Part shown: positions 1 to 7,698 of the stretch, piece by piece
How the letters are laid out: the number at the start of each line of letters is the position of its first letter
Numbering within the stretch: the stretch's first letter is position 1
Virus record (IMG/VR): IMGVR_UViG_3300020183_000358
Span: 1 to 28,680 of that record
Reading direction: 5' to 3' (one strand)
Length of the DNA: 28,680 nucleotides
Source: a virus
Position numbers and translations under genes: made by a program
The notes under the pieces: generated by a model
The model's input: only the letters and a program-made list of their open reading frames with translations
Database searches by the model: none
Told to the model about the DNA's origin: nothing

Positions 1-1270
1 ATCCTGAACCATAAGGTGCAGCTTTACCCGCTTGTGGGTCTGATGCTTCTTTCATTTTACGTAAGCGTTCTGTTTTTTCTTTAGATGCCTCTTTTTTAGC
101 AGTAATATATTCAAGTCCTTTTTTTAAACGAGATTTTACTTTAGGATCTTTTGCTTTAGCATAAGCTGCTCTAACACGTTGGTGAATCAAATTAATAATT
201 TGAGATTTACGAGCGTGTTTTTTTGATTTAAACGATGTTTTAGATAACGTATCTTTTATATCTTGAGCAGTTTTAAATTTAATGCTAACTGTATCTTTGG
301 GATTTTCATCTGTGTATAAACGACGACCTGATCCTTTAGGTTTTTTGCCTGTGCCTGTTTTAGGATCTACTTCGTTTAATATGTCTATTAATTTAATTGA
401 TTCTTTTAATTTATCAGTTTTAAATTGAATTAAGTCTTCTTTGTCTAATACTTTAGTTTTAATTTTGTCTAGTCCTAAATTTAAAGCTTTTTCTAATCTA
501 TGCGTTCCATCTAGCATAGCAAATATTTTACCATTTTCATTTTGAACAGCAATAATAGGATAAGATAAATCAGCTTTCATTACTCTTTCTTTAGTTTTAG
601 ATGGATCACTATCTTGTCTTCCACTAAAGTTGTATTTTATATCTTTAGGATCTATTTCTTTTACAGGTGTATTTTTTGCTAAATCAATAACATCACTTAC
701 TTTAAATTTAATTTTAAAATCACTACCATCTTTAAATTTTTCATCAGTATCCCACACGCCTGCTGTCTTATCAATAGATTCATTTAAATCAGGTTTAAAA
801 CCTTTTTTTTTAAATCCATCATGAAACCATTGTGGTAAATTATTAAACTTAGTTTTAATAGCTGTTTTACCATTTTCAAACCAATCAGGATATAATGTAT
901 AATAACCTCCTATTTTTTTATATTCTGAAGGTATTTGGTTTTCAGGTGTTATTTTTAGTGGTTCAGATATTCCTGGGAATTGGTTTGCTGTAAAGTCAAC
1001 ACCATATCCATCTATAATAGTAAATATATGTGAATCACCCTCTTTACTTTTGCCAGGAAATTTTTTAATATCTTCAGGAGGAGCTAATAATAAAGCATTA
1101 GGTTCAAATCCTTTATTTTTTTTAAGCCAATTTATAAATTCAAAAGTAGAACGTTTACAGTCATGATTAGAATTATAACTATCAGAATTCATAAATTCTT
1201 TAGCTATACTAACAATTTCTTGCTGTTTATCATTTAAAACCTCTTTTAATATTTTAATTAAAGAAATCAT
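1..1270 (-). CDS. ParB-like domain phage protein, 3' end cut by window edge
   Basis: The frame is open from an ATG at 1270 to the left edge, giving at least 423 residues with no stop. The ATG overlaps the TGA of the preceding gene by 4 bases (ATGA), which fixes the start. Residues 1-11 (MISLIKILKEV) form the hydrophobic N-terminal tag seen on several proteins here. Residues about 228-275 look like a ParB/sulfiredoxin-type fold: KADLSYPIIAVQ followed by the box DGTHRLEKALNLG (254-266), where DGxHR is typical of ParB N-terminal domains. Residues 291-300 (SIKLIDILNE) repeat the tag-like pattern. They precede a basic Lys/Arg-rich region (about 305-410, starting KKPKGSGRRLYTDEN) that I recognise only as a conserved phage module of unknown role. 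ParB-like domains can be DNA-binding, CTPase or nuclease; none of these activities can be assigned from sequence. The real C-terminus lies outside the window. Confidence 0.85.
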   Translation of the reverse strand, partial: MISLIKILKEVLNDKQQEIVSIAKEFMNSDSYNSNHDCKRSTFEFINWLKKNKGFEPNALLLAPPEDIKKFPGKSKEGDSHIFTIIDGYGVDFTANQFPGISEPLKITPENQIPSEYKKIGGYYTLYPDWFENGKTAIKTKFNNLPQWFHDGFKKKGFKPDLNESIDKTAGVWDTDEKFKDGSDFKIKFKVSDVIDLAKNTPVKEIDPKDIKYNFSGRQDSDPSKTKERVMKADLSYPIIAVQNENGKIFAMLDGTHRLEKALNLGLDKIKTKVLDKEDLIQFKTDKLKESIKLIDILNEVDPKTGTGKKPKGSGRRLYTDENPKDTVSIKFKTAQDIKDTLSKTSFKSKKHARKSQIINLIHQRVRAAYAKAKDPKVKSRLKKGLEYITAKKEASKEKTERLRKMKEASDPQAGKAAPYGSG

Positions 1271-1677
1271 TTTGTTTTACCCCATTTTTTACCTTTACCT
1301 GGGTCTTTGCATTTTGCAGGTGTAGGGCGACATGAAGGATATTTTGAGCGGGTTTCACCCTTTTCTCTACCACAAGCTTTATAGCCTGTTATTTTACCAT
1401 CTTTTCTAATAGGTGCATTACAATCAACCCATCCACCTTTTTTACCAGGTGCTCCTTTACGTTTGAACCAAGTGCGAAGTGTTTCTTTTGCTTTTTCTCG
1501 AATTAATTCTTCTTTAATACCTTTCCAAATTTTACCTTTACGGCATCTAACTACAGCACCGGATTTATAAGCCGATGGTTTGTCAAATTTACGGTCAGCA
1601 ATACGTAAACATCTGTCACGTTTGCTTTTTTGTTCTTCAAGAACTTCGTTAATAAGTTTCTGTAGTCTATCTTCCAT
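1267..1677 (-). CDS. Small basic cysteine-containing phage protein
   Basis: 136 residues, strongly basic, function unknown. I chose the ATG at 1677 because the upstream gene's TGA shares its A (TGATG). An in-frame TTG at 1683 would add only two residues. Residues 1-12 (MEDRLQKLINEV) are a tag-like amphipathic helix ending in INE. The C-terminal half has a conserved-looking core: WFKRKGAPGKKGGWVDCN, then ACGREKGETRSKYPSC and a last Cys before a Lys/Gly tail. The spaced cysteines (CN, ACG, PSC, AKC) could bind a metal, but no standard zinc-finger spacing is clear. Similar basic GGW-containing proteins are known to me from other T4-like environmental phages as domains of unknown function. The charge suggests nucleic-acid contact, possibly inside the capsid; this is inference. 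Confidence 0.8.
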   Translation of the reverse strand: MEDRLQKLINEVLEEQKSKRDRCLRIADRKFDKPSAYKSGAVVRCRKGKIWKGIKEELIREKAKETLRTWFKRKGAPGKKGGWVDCNAPIRKDGKITGYKACGREKGETRSKYPSCRPTPAKCKDPGKGKKWGKTK

Positions 1678-2354
1678 CACCAAAATCCTGAAAATGAGCT
1701 TTTTAAACCTAATAAAGATGCGTATCTTGGGAGTCTACATGACCAGTATGACGCCTTTGTTCTATCTTTTTTATTTTTACAATCGTGACGTGCAGCAAAT
1801 GCTCTACGTGCTTTAGGATCGTTTATTTTAGCAGACATTCCTACTTGACCGAAAGATACTTTTTTAACTCCACCTCCAGGCTTTCTAACATAAACGTAGA
1901 ATTTTTTAGATCCGCCACGTTTTGGTTTTCCAATTGGTGGATTTTTCTTTTTACCTTCAGCTTCCTCAAGTTCTTCTTCCTCCAACATAGGTAATCCTAA
2001 AGGTACTCTTTGATTTTCATACATTCCATAGTTACCTAAATCAGTTTCCTCTAGAATTTCTTTATCATCATCATTTACATGAATGATTTCACGTAAATAT
2101 AAAGCACGAGCTTCTGCCCATAAATTAAGAAAAGCTTCCGAACCATATCGGAACGTGTTTTCGGTAAGTGGGAGTTGATTTACAACGTGATAACGCAAGT
2201 TTTCCGATAATATTTCCTTAGGTGCTATACTTTCGTTTAAAATAACACCAGCATTACCTACGTTTTCACAAGTATTACAACCACAACTACATTTTTCTTC
2301 TGTAACGTGGTGGTATACTTCTTTAATTAGTTGTTTTAGACGTGTCTTATCCAT
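1677..2354 (-). CDS. Putative internal/core virion protein with C-terminal ARHxC...YWSCRLPRY module
   Basis: 225 residues. It starts MDKTRLKQLIKEV, a tag-like helix with an IKE site, followed by a cysteine cluster CSCGCNTC (22-29) that could bind metal. The middle (about 40-135) is helical and acidic and ends in LEEEELEEAEG. A basic C-terminal module (about 140-225) reads KKFYVYVRKPGGGVKKVSFG, then AARHDC, YWSCRLPRYA and a final aromatic FW. I recognise this module from uncharacterised proteins of marine and other T4-like phages; its function is not known to me. The gene follows its upstream neighbour after an 11-base gap that contains a TATTTATA element, and overlaps the next gene by one base. 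LEE followed by A at 129-132 is a possible prohead-protease site separating the acidic part from the basic module. Confidence 0.82.
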   Translation of the reverse strand: MDKTRLKQLIKEVYHHVTEEKCSCGCNTCENVGNAGVILNESIAPKEILSENLRYHVVNQLPLTENTFRYGSEAFLNLWAEARALYLREIIHVNDDDKEILEETDLGNYGMYENQRVPLGLPMLEEEELEEAEGKKKNPPIGKPKRGGSKKFYVYVRKPGGGVKKVSFGQVGMSAKINDPKARRAFAARHDCKNKKDRTKASYWSCRLPRYASLLGLKSSFSGFW

Positions 2355-2357
2355 GTT

Positions 2358-2365
2358 TATAAATA
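2358..2365 (-). promoter_or_regulatory. TATTTATA element upstream of the 2354 start
   Basis: The minus strand reads AATATTTATAAAC ending 3 bases before the ATG, filling the short gap after the previous stop. The same element precedes the starts at 25232, 22615 and 28242. A 3-base distance is too short for an ordinary promoter of this gene, so a translation-initiation or RNA-level role is also possible. Confidence 0.4.
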
Positions 2366-3883
2366 TTAAGAGGCAGGTTGTATTTTCTGTATTTCAAGGG
2401 TTCCTTGAGTATTACCATTATTTCTAGCATTAATAGTAACTGAATAGGGTTTACCTCCCTTTTCAATGGTAAAATCTATTTTTAAACCTCCAAAGGTTGA
2501 TGAATCTTGAATTTCAATTGGATCATAATCACCGTCAACATTATAAAGTACAATATTTTGTCCTCTAGGAAATTCATCTACTTTACCAGGTTCACCACTT
2601 TTTTGTCCTGTTACTTTAAAAAATGTAGGGTTAATTCCTGAAAGAGATAATGCGAATCCTGCTAGGGCTACAATAGCATCATCAACTTGATCGTTAGGGA
2701 ATTGTCTAAATAAAAATTCAATAGATTTTAAAGCAGCATATTTGCCACGTAAGAATTTAACATCCGATTTAAGATTTCCAGAGTCTAATTTATATTGAAT
2801 ATTTGGGTTTCCTTGAATATATGATGAAATTTTCTTTCTTAATTCTTGTATACCATTGATATACTGTTGTTCATCAAAATCAATTTCATCTGAAGTTAAA
2901 TTGTAGTCGTCTTTAACTTTAGTGTATTTGTTAAGGAGTGCTTTTGCTTTACCTCCTTGAGCTTCTTGTTGTTTTAAAGAAACAGCTGTAAGGGGTTTTG
3001 AATTATCTCCCCAGGAATCATTAAACATATCATTTAATAATTCTATATTATCTGCATTTTCAATACCTTCAACAGGACCTAATTGAACATATAAATCACC
3101 AGGACACCACTTGTCTGCAGGAATACCAGTTAAAGATTGAGCTTTGTTTCGAATAACATTAAATACTCCTGTTCGTATAAGTTTTTGTCCAGGATAAGCC
3201 TCTTTAATAGCTAAAGCGGATGATAATGGTTGATTAATAAAATCGATATATTGTTTTTTAGGTTCTCCTGAAATAGCTTGAAGATAGGAGGCTACTTTTT
3301 TAGATGTTTCAGGACTTTCTCCGGAAATACCTTTATTAGAAATTTCTATAAGTTGAGATATTCTATTTTGATAATTTTCAGCATCAAATGGTGTTTCAAT
3401 ATTAGAAGAATAAAATAAAGAAACTAAAGCTTCTTTAACATCAGTATCACTTGATGTTTCTTCAGATGCACCTTTTACAATTAATCTATATCGTTTCCCA
3501 TCAAAATCAACTTGAGCACTTCCTAAACTTGATCCAGTAGCTAATTTTTTAAAATTTGAAATTGAATCACCTTTATCAGCTAATTGCTTGATAGCATCAT
3601 AAACATCAAGTCGCATTTGATCAGCTTGTTTTCCTCTTCCAGGAATATTTGAAAATATAAGTTTTAAAGTATCTTTTCCAGATGCTTCTATATCTCCATA
3701 TTCATCAAATAAACCAGATTGTTTTAGAGCATTAACTAGATCTTGATTTTCTAAAATCAAATTAATACCTAGTTTTTTAAATTCATTTTCTAAAATTAAA
3801 ATATCCTGCTCATTTTTCATGTCAGGATATCCTTTTGGAAATTTATATGCTATACTATATAAGAATTTTTCTAAAACGTCCAT
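2366..3883 (-). CDS. Conserved phage protein of unknown function, possible nuclease-like core
   Basis: 505 residues; start ATG at 3883 shares its A with the upstream TAA. No signal peptide or membrane segment. The N-terminal third is helical. Residues 254-305 contain IPADKWCPGDLYVQL, a conserved-looking LNDMFND (283-289) and LTAVSLKQQEAQGGKAK (298-314). This order (KWxPxD, then an xSLK strand followed by Ala/Gly-rich residues) is one I associate with phage and giant-virus proteins that may have a PD-(D/E)XK-like fold, but I cannot verify this. The C-terminal 110 residues are beta-rich (FGGLKIDFTIEKGGKPYSVTINAR). The neighbours are probable head/core proteins, so a virion component is a fair guess. 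I do not recognise a specific family. Confidence 0.8.
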   Translation of the reverse strand: MDVLEKFLYSIAYKFPKGYPDMKNEQDILILENEFKKLGINLILENQDLVNALKQSGLFDEYGDIEASGKDTLKLIFSNIPGRGKQADQMRLDVYDAIKQLADKGDSISNFKKLATGSSLGSAQVDFDGKRYRLIVKGASEETSSDTDVKEALVSLFYSSNIETPFDAENYQNRISQLIEISNKGISGESPETSKKVASYLQAISGEPKKQYIDFINQPLSSALAIKEAYPGQKLIRTGVFNVIRNKAQSLTGIPADKWCPGDLYVQLGPVEGIENADNIELLNDMFNDSWGDNSKPLTAVSLKQQEAQGGKAKALLNKYTKVKDDYNLTSDEIDFDEQQYINGIQELRKKISSYIQGNPNIQYKLDSGNLKSDVKFLRGKYAALKSIEFLFRQFPNDQVDDAIVALAGFALSLSGINPTFFKVTGQKSGEPGKVDEFPRGQNIVLYNVDGDYDPIEIQDSSTFGGLKIDFTIEKGGKPYSVTINARNNGNTQGTLEIQKIQPAS

Positions 3884-4362
3884 TATGCTTCAGGTGTTTC
3901 TTCTGGTGTTTCTGCTGGTGGGGTTTCTGCTGGTGCTTCAGCTCCTGGGAGTTCTGTTCCTAGATCAGCTGCACCACCTTCAGCTGCTCCTTCTTCAGCT
4001 TTAGCTCCATAGCGTAAAATATTTGCTATTGATTGAGCAGCTCTTTCTTCTTCTGGTAAATTAAGTAGGTAATACTTTTTACCTTCAATTTGTGCAATCC
4101 AACTACGTTTACCATAGATTAAATAAAATAATTGACCATTTTGTAAATTAATACGAAATGTAGTGGGACGTGGTGCAACCCAATCAATTGACTCTAGAAA
4201 ATTATCATATTCTAAAGTAAGTAAATCAACAATAACTTTCTTAAGTTCAGGAAACTTAGTTAATTCATCATACTCAATAGCCTCTTCAGGAGTAATTGTA
4301 GTAGCTGAGTAAACTTGTTTAGTTAAGTTTCTAATTCTATCAATTAATTGATCACGTGTCAT
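3883..4362 (-). CDS. Conserved phage protein with Ala/Pro/Glu-rich tail
   Basis: 159 residues, coupled at both ends by one-base stop/start overlaps. Residues 1-125 look folded: an N-terminal helix (MTRDQLIDRIRNLTKQV), then a beta-rich segment FRINLQNGQLFYLIYGKRSW and QIEGKKYYLLNLPEEE. From about 124 to the end the sequence is low-complexity and acidic, with repeated PAET/PEET units, and is probably disordered. There are no catalytic motifs. The upstream and downstream partners are conserved phage proteins of the putative core cluster, so a structural or assembly role is likely. I cannot name a family. Confidence 0.8.
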   Translation of the reverse strand: MTRDQLIDRIRNLTKQVYSATTITPEEAIEYDELTKFPELKKVIVDLLTLEYDNFLESIDWVAPRPTTFRINLQNGQLFYLIYGKRSWIAQIEGKKYYLLNLPEEERAAQSIANILRYGAKAEEGAAEGGAADLGTELPGAEAPAETPPAETPEETPEA

Positions 4363-5135
4363 TATTTTTCTTTAAGTTTAGCTAAAATAGCCTTTTTAAT
4401 TTCTTCTTCCATTGCCACTGATGTAGAAATAGGGCCTGCTTTTTTATCAGGCATACCTTGAGCTTTTAAAGCATCAAATACTTTACCACGTTTTTTAATT
4501 TGTTTTTTTGACATCTCGTCAATTACATCTTCTTGAGCAGCAACATCAACCATAGCATCGATTTGAGGTTCTTTAATTTCGAAATCAAGGTAATGTTTTG
4601 CTGAAACTAAGCAAGATTTGGCTTGAATAATTTTTGCTTGCCACCAATGAGGAAAATCAACTTCTTGTTCACCTTCATATTGATCAACCATTTTATAAAG
4701 TTCCATAGCGTATTTTCCAATACGATATAGATCTGCTTTAAGCATATGAGGTTCATCATCTGTATGGCCTAGATCAAGGTCTTCATCTACTTTACCTTTA
4801 GCTTTTTTAATAGCAATATCACGAGCCATTAAATAGTCTTTAGAATCAATTTTTCCATCTGGTTTTCCTTTAGGGCCTGTTAAATCTTTACCTTTTTTTT
4901 CAGATAATGGCTTAGATAAAGCCGCTTGAATCATTTCTTTTAATCTAGTATTTTCCATAGGGGTATCAGTTGTTTCTTCTTTAGCTTTTTTCTTTTTTTG
5001 GTTACTAACGGCGATACTATAAGCATATAGTTCACCATCAGCACCCTTTTCATCATAAAGTTTTTCTAAACGACTACCAACGATAGACTTAAAGTTCTGC
5101 ATTATTTCTTGTGAATCTTGAGAATTAAAGTCCAT
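4362..5135 (-). CDS. Conserved T4-like phage protein with EF-hand/dockerin-like loop
   Basis: 257 residues. Residues 1-50 are helical with a KKKKAK stretch. An internal MENTRLKEMIQAALSKPLSE (60-79) repeats the tag-like helix and could alternatively be a secondary start. DLTGPKGKPDGKIDSKDYL (about 85-103) resembles a dockerin or EF-hand calcium loop with poor ligand spacing. Residues about 128-200 (PHMLKADLYRIGKYAMELYK, then DFPHWWQAKII and SAKHYLDFEIK) form a helical domain I have seen in many environmental T4-like phages without known function. The start at 5135 lies 14 bases after the stop of the histone-like gene. The end shares one base with the next start. A prohead-core or internal virion role is inferred from context. 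Confidence 0.82.
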   Translation of the reverse strand: MDFNSQDSQEIMQNFKSIVGSRLEKLYDEKGADGELYAYSIAVSNQKKKKAKEETTDTPMENTRLKEMIQAALSKPLSEKKGKDLTGPKGKPDGKIDSKDYLMARDIAIKKAKGKVDEDLDLGHTDDEPHMLKADLYRIGKYAMELYKMVDQYEGEQEVDFPHWWQAKIIQAKSCLVSAKHYLDFEIKEPQIDAMVDVAAQEDVIDEMSKKQIKKRGKVFDALKAQGMPDKKAGPISTSVAMEEEIKKAILAKLKEK

Positions 5136-5149
5136 TATAGTATGTTTAA

Positions 5150-5320
5150 TTAAGCTTTGTCTTCTGCAGTTGAAGTCTTTTTAAAATCAGCTGCAAGTTT
5201 TTTAATGCTATTAGCTGCACTACGTGCACGTCCACGAGCTGCTTTTGATGTTTTAGCATGCTCAGTTTCCATAATAGCAACTTGTTCTTTAATTGTGTCT
5301 AAAATTTCAGTTGTGTTCAT
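5150..5320 (-). CDS. Histone H1/Hc1-like DNA-binding protein
   Basis: A 56-codon gene beginning MNTTEILDTIKEQV, ending TAEDKA and a TAA stop. The core (residues 23-50) contains SKAARGRARSAANSIKKL and DFKKTS. It follows the pattern KAA-x2-RAR-x-A, then KL, then F-(K/R)-K-x-S, that I know from the Hc1-type histone H1 proteins (Pfam Histone_HNS/Hc1-like group) found in Bacteroidota. These proteins are short helical DNA-compacting factors. An N-terminal acidic/hydrophobic helix precedes the basic half, as in that family. The gene sits between a very acidic protein (5350-5907) and a conserved core-like protein (4362-5135). I infer that it binds phage DNA or helps condense it during packaging, or modulates host chromatin. 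It has no Shine-Dalgarno sequence; the leader is A/T-only (AATAAAATTT before ATG). Confidence 0.8.
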   Translation of the reverse strand: MNTTEILDTIKEQVAIMETEHAKTSKAARGRARSAANSIKKLAADFKKTSTAEDKA

Positions 5321-5349
5321 AAATTTTATTAATTATAGATTATTAAATA

Positions 5350-5907
5350 TTAGTCTTGTCCACCCCCAATATATTCGCTAACGAAAAATTTAAGTGTGTT
5401 TCCAACTTGTGTTTCAAGTTTTTCATTGTTCATTCCTTTTGCAATCTGGAATGCTTTCATTAAGTGGTCCATAAGATCAGCTTCTGTACCTTTCATATCG
5501 GCTGCTAAATCTTCAATACCACCAGTTGCTTCAGGAGCATCTTCAATAGGAGCTTCTTCAGCAGGCATTTCTTCTTCAGTATCAGTTACTTCAACGTCTT
5601 CTACTTCTTCATCTTTTTTCTTTGCTTCTTCAAGTTCAGCATCTTCACCTTCGTAAACAGGATCAGTTTCATCTACAACTGTTTCTTCAGCTAATTCAGC
5701 AACAATCATTTCTTTGATTTTTTCTTTTAATGAAGCTTTTTTATCATTTTTCATATCATCTTCTAAATCGCGAATATGAGCAGCATCATCTTTTTCAGCG
5801 TCTTTATAATAATCCTTTTCATTTTCATTTAATGATTTAATTGAAGGATTTAAATTCTCAAGAGCTTTACTTTCCTTTAAGAATTTTTTTAAGTCAAAAT
5901 TGTCCAT
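5350..5907 (-). CDS. Very acidic phage protein, candidate prohead core/scaffold
   Basis: 185 residues. It begins MDNFDLKKFLKES, a tag-like helix with an LKE site. A second helix of the same kind, SLKEKIKEMIVAELAEE, lies at about 58-74. Residues 75-135 are dominated by Glu and Asp (EEVEDVEVTDTEEEMPAEEA) and are probably disordered. The last 50 residues form an amphipathic helical domain (LMDHLMKAFQIAKGMNNEKL) ending GGGQD. Acidic, helical, protease-site-rich proteins are typical of T4-like prohead cores (gp22, gp67 and gp68 in T4), but there is no direct sequence match I can claim. The start at 5907 shares its A with the previous TAA. The following gene is the basic histone-like protein, an acidic/basic pairing that may matter. 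Confidence 0.8.
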   Translation of the reverse strand: MDNFDLKKFLKESKALENLNPSIKSLNENEKDYYKDAEKDDAAHIRDLEDDMKNDKKASLKEKIKEMIVAELAEETVVDETDPVYEGEDAELEEAKKKDEEVEDVEVTDTEEEMPAEEAPIEDAPEATGGIEDLAADMKGTEADLMDHLMKAFQIAKGMNNEKLETQVGNTLKFFVSEYIGGGQD

Positions 5908-6533
5908 TATTTTTTCTTATTATTTGTGTATAAATATTCGGAGAGGAGTGTTCCTATAACTCCTGTCTTCTGTCTAATAAAAGACCATTCGTCTTTTACT
6001 AAATGATGTGGTTCTTTATATGATATACCTAATACACCAATTAAATGATTATCTAAACTGTATAAACCAAGCATACAACACGATCTAGTTCCAAATTGAA
6101 GTGTTAAATGTTCTAAACCGTATGTATCTTCTGCTGATGTTACATCATCAATTGCCAATTCTGTATCCTTGTATATTTTGGCTAATACTCTAGGGAATAA
6201 AGATACTGGGATATTTTGGAAGGTATGTTGAATGTTTTGGGTGTTTGGGGATGTTTTTTCGTGAAAAAGGGAAAACTTTTGAATAGATTTACCTGTGGGA
6301 TAAAAATGACCTCCATTATGGAATTGAGCCAACCATATACGATCACAATTGAGTTCATCCATCATTATATCTAATTGATCTTCTATTAGATTAGAAGTTT
6401 CAAGTGCCTCACGTACAGGAGTTTTTTCATCTTTTTTCTCCATTTTGAGTTTTACCCAATTTACTATAATTGGTCCAACTATAGCAGTAATTACCGCTAC
6501 AATTATAGTTTCAATCATTATAAGAGTATCCAT
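5907..6533 (-). CDS. Membrane-anchored GAF-domain protein
   Basis: 208 residues. Residues 3-27 (IETIIVAVITAIVGPIIVNW) form one strongly hydrophobic segment followed by a basic patch (KLKMEKK), predicting an N-terminal membrane anchor with the rest cytoplasmic. Residues about 45-200 look like a GAF domain: NLIEDQLDIMMDELNCDRIW, FHNGGHFYPTGK (71-82), a central Cys pair RSCCMLGLY and LIGVLGISY near the end. GAF domains bind small molecules such as cyclic nucleotides or act as redox sensors; no ligand can be assigned here. It is coupled by one-base overlaps to both neighbours. A holin or signalling role is possible but not shown. I recall similar TM-GAF proteins in environmental T4-like phages. 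Confidence 0.8.
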   Translation of the reverse strand: MDTLIMIETIIVAVITAIVGPIIVNWVKLKMEKKDEKTPVREALETSNLIEDQLDIMMDELNCDRIWLAQFHNGGHFYPTGKSIQKFSLFHEKTSPNTQNIQHTFQNIPVSLFPRVLAKIYKDTELAIDDVTSAEDTYGLEHLTLQFGTRSCCMLGLYSLDNHLIGVLGISYKEPHHLVKDEWSFIRQKTGVIGTLLSEYLYTNNKKK

Positions 6534-7105
6534 TATTTTTTAAGTGAATTTAAGTATTTGATTACATCGTCTAAAGACTGTTGGGCTTTTTCTTTGTCTA
6601 TACCACCAACCCATTTTTGTACTTCACCATTTTCAGAAACGAAACCATTAGCTGTATCAGCTAAAATATTTTCAAACCATTTTTTATATTCTTGTATTTG
6701 TTGATCAATTTCAGCATTAAATGTTTGGTTAGTGTAATCTGTCCAAGTACCAGCAAGTTTCATTTGTGTCTCGGTTTTAGCTCTACAATCAACACATTCA
6801 CCATATGCTTTAAAATAAAATGGATCTAACTGTTTATCCATTATCTGTTTACATTTTGGACAAAACAATGGAACTGCTACTTTTTTAAGTTTATCTAGTT
6901 TAGTAACATTTTCTTTAATACCATCTCGGATAGTCCAAGTTTTACCTCTTTCTTCCCAAACATCACCTTCTTTATGTGATTGTTGTTCTTCACCATTATA
7001 ACCAATTCCCATAGTAGTACGATCACCCGATTTACCTTTTACAAGGTTACGTAAACGTTCTACATCACGTTTGTTAAACTCTTTTTTTAAAATCGAATCT
7101 GCCAT
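6533..7105 (-). CDS. Zinc-ribbon conserved phage protein
   Basis: 190 residues. It has two CxxC knuckles, FCPKC (C82, C85) and ECVDC (C104, C107), 18 residues apart, forming a typical four-Cys zinc ribbon. The N-terminal part (MADSILKKEFNKRDVERLRN, then GDVWEERGKTWTIRDGIKEN) looks like a conserved phage-specific domain. The C-terminal helix region (IDQQIQEYKKWFENILADT) is probably alpha-helical. There are no enzymatic motifs. I recognise the overall pattern from other environmental myophages but know of no function; nucleic-acid or protein contact via the ribbon is a guess. It is joined to both neighbours by TAATG overlaps, so it is probably translated with the HAD enzyme and the GAF protein. 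Confidence 0.82.
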   Translation of the reverse strand: MADSILKKEFNKRDVERLRNLVKGKSGDRTTMGIGYNGEEQQSHKEGDVWEERGKTWTIRDGIKENVTKLDKLKKVAVPLFCPKCKQIMDKQLDPFYFKAYGECVDCRAKTETQMKLAGTWTDYTNQTFNAEIDQQIQEYKKWFENILADTANGFVSENGEVQKWVGGIDKEKAQQSLDDVIKYLNSLKK

Positions 7106-7680
7106 TATAACTTGTATTTTTCTTTAAGAATTTCTAATGTTTTTAGAGCTGAAGTATGAAGGATAGCTTTACCGCCACTTGCTTTCCAAGCATCAGTATT
7201 TTTTTCCATATCATCTATTAATATGTTTTTTGGACCAGCATATATAGCTTTTTGAGGAGCAGGTACAAATATTTCTTCACCTACACTACTAAGATTCCTT
7301 GAAATCCATTCTTTTTTTCCTTGAATAGCTTGATTTTTTTCAGGACTTAATTGTTCATCATATGGAAGACTAAAATCTACTGCTGGGGCTGAAAGGATAT
7401 TTGGAGTGTATTGTTGGATATGGGACCAAAGTTCTTTTCCTCCGGGTTGCCATTTTAGATTTGCCCAAAAATCTTTTTCTTTGATATTTTTTTCTTCAAG
7501 TTTTTCCCTAAATAATTCCCAAAAATAAGATTTTCCAACAGCATTAGCTTCTTGAGTTGACATATCTGTTAAATCAGCATATCCTTGGTCAAAATCACAA
7601 AGTACACCATCCATATCACAATAAATGGAATAAGGTCTAATTGCTTCGTATAAATCTAATAATGTAGGTGTTTTTTTCAT
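7105..7680 (-). CDS. HAD-superfamily 5'(3')-deoxyribonucleotidase-like phosphatase
   Basis: 191 residues. HAD motif I is CDMDGVLCDF with the nucleophile D22 and general acid D24. Motif II is probably ILSAP (95-99). A motif III lysine is likely in the KKEWISRNL or KAIYAG region. Motif IV is ILIDDMEKN with D156 and D157. The order, size and DMDGVLxDF start fit the NT5C-type 5'-nucleotidase group that removes phosphate from (deoxy)nucleoside monophosphates. Related T4-like phage proteins exist. The first 13 residues (MKKTPTLLDLYEA) precede the HAD fold and look like the N-terminal tag, with LYE before A. The substrate is inferred from family only. The downstream gene starts on the last base of this stop codon. 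Confidence 0.88.
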   Translation of the reverse strand: MKKTPTLLDLYEAIRPYSIYCDMDGVLCDFDQGYADLTDMSTQEANAVGKSYFWELFREKLEEKNIKEKDFWANLKWQPGGKELWSHIQQYTPNILSAPAVDFSLPYDEQLSPEKNQAIQGKKEWISRNLSSVGEEIFVPAPQKAIYAGPKNILIDDMEKNTDAWKASGGKAILHTSALKTLEILKEKYKL

Positions 7681-7698
7681 ATTAAAATTTAGGCAAAT

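Noticed and set aside
1678-1683. TTG or GTG start for the 1267-1677 gene
   Set aside because: The ATG at 1677 fits the TGATG coupling and adds the tag-like N-terminus without extra residues.
5396-5656. Plus-strand frame rich in Ser
   Set aside because: It is the mirror of the Glu/Asp-rich acidic gene (GAA/GAT codons read as TTC/ATC/TCT), not a gene.
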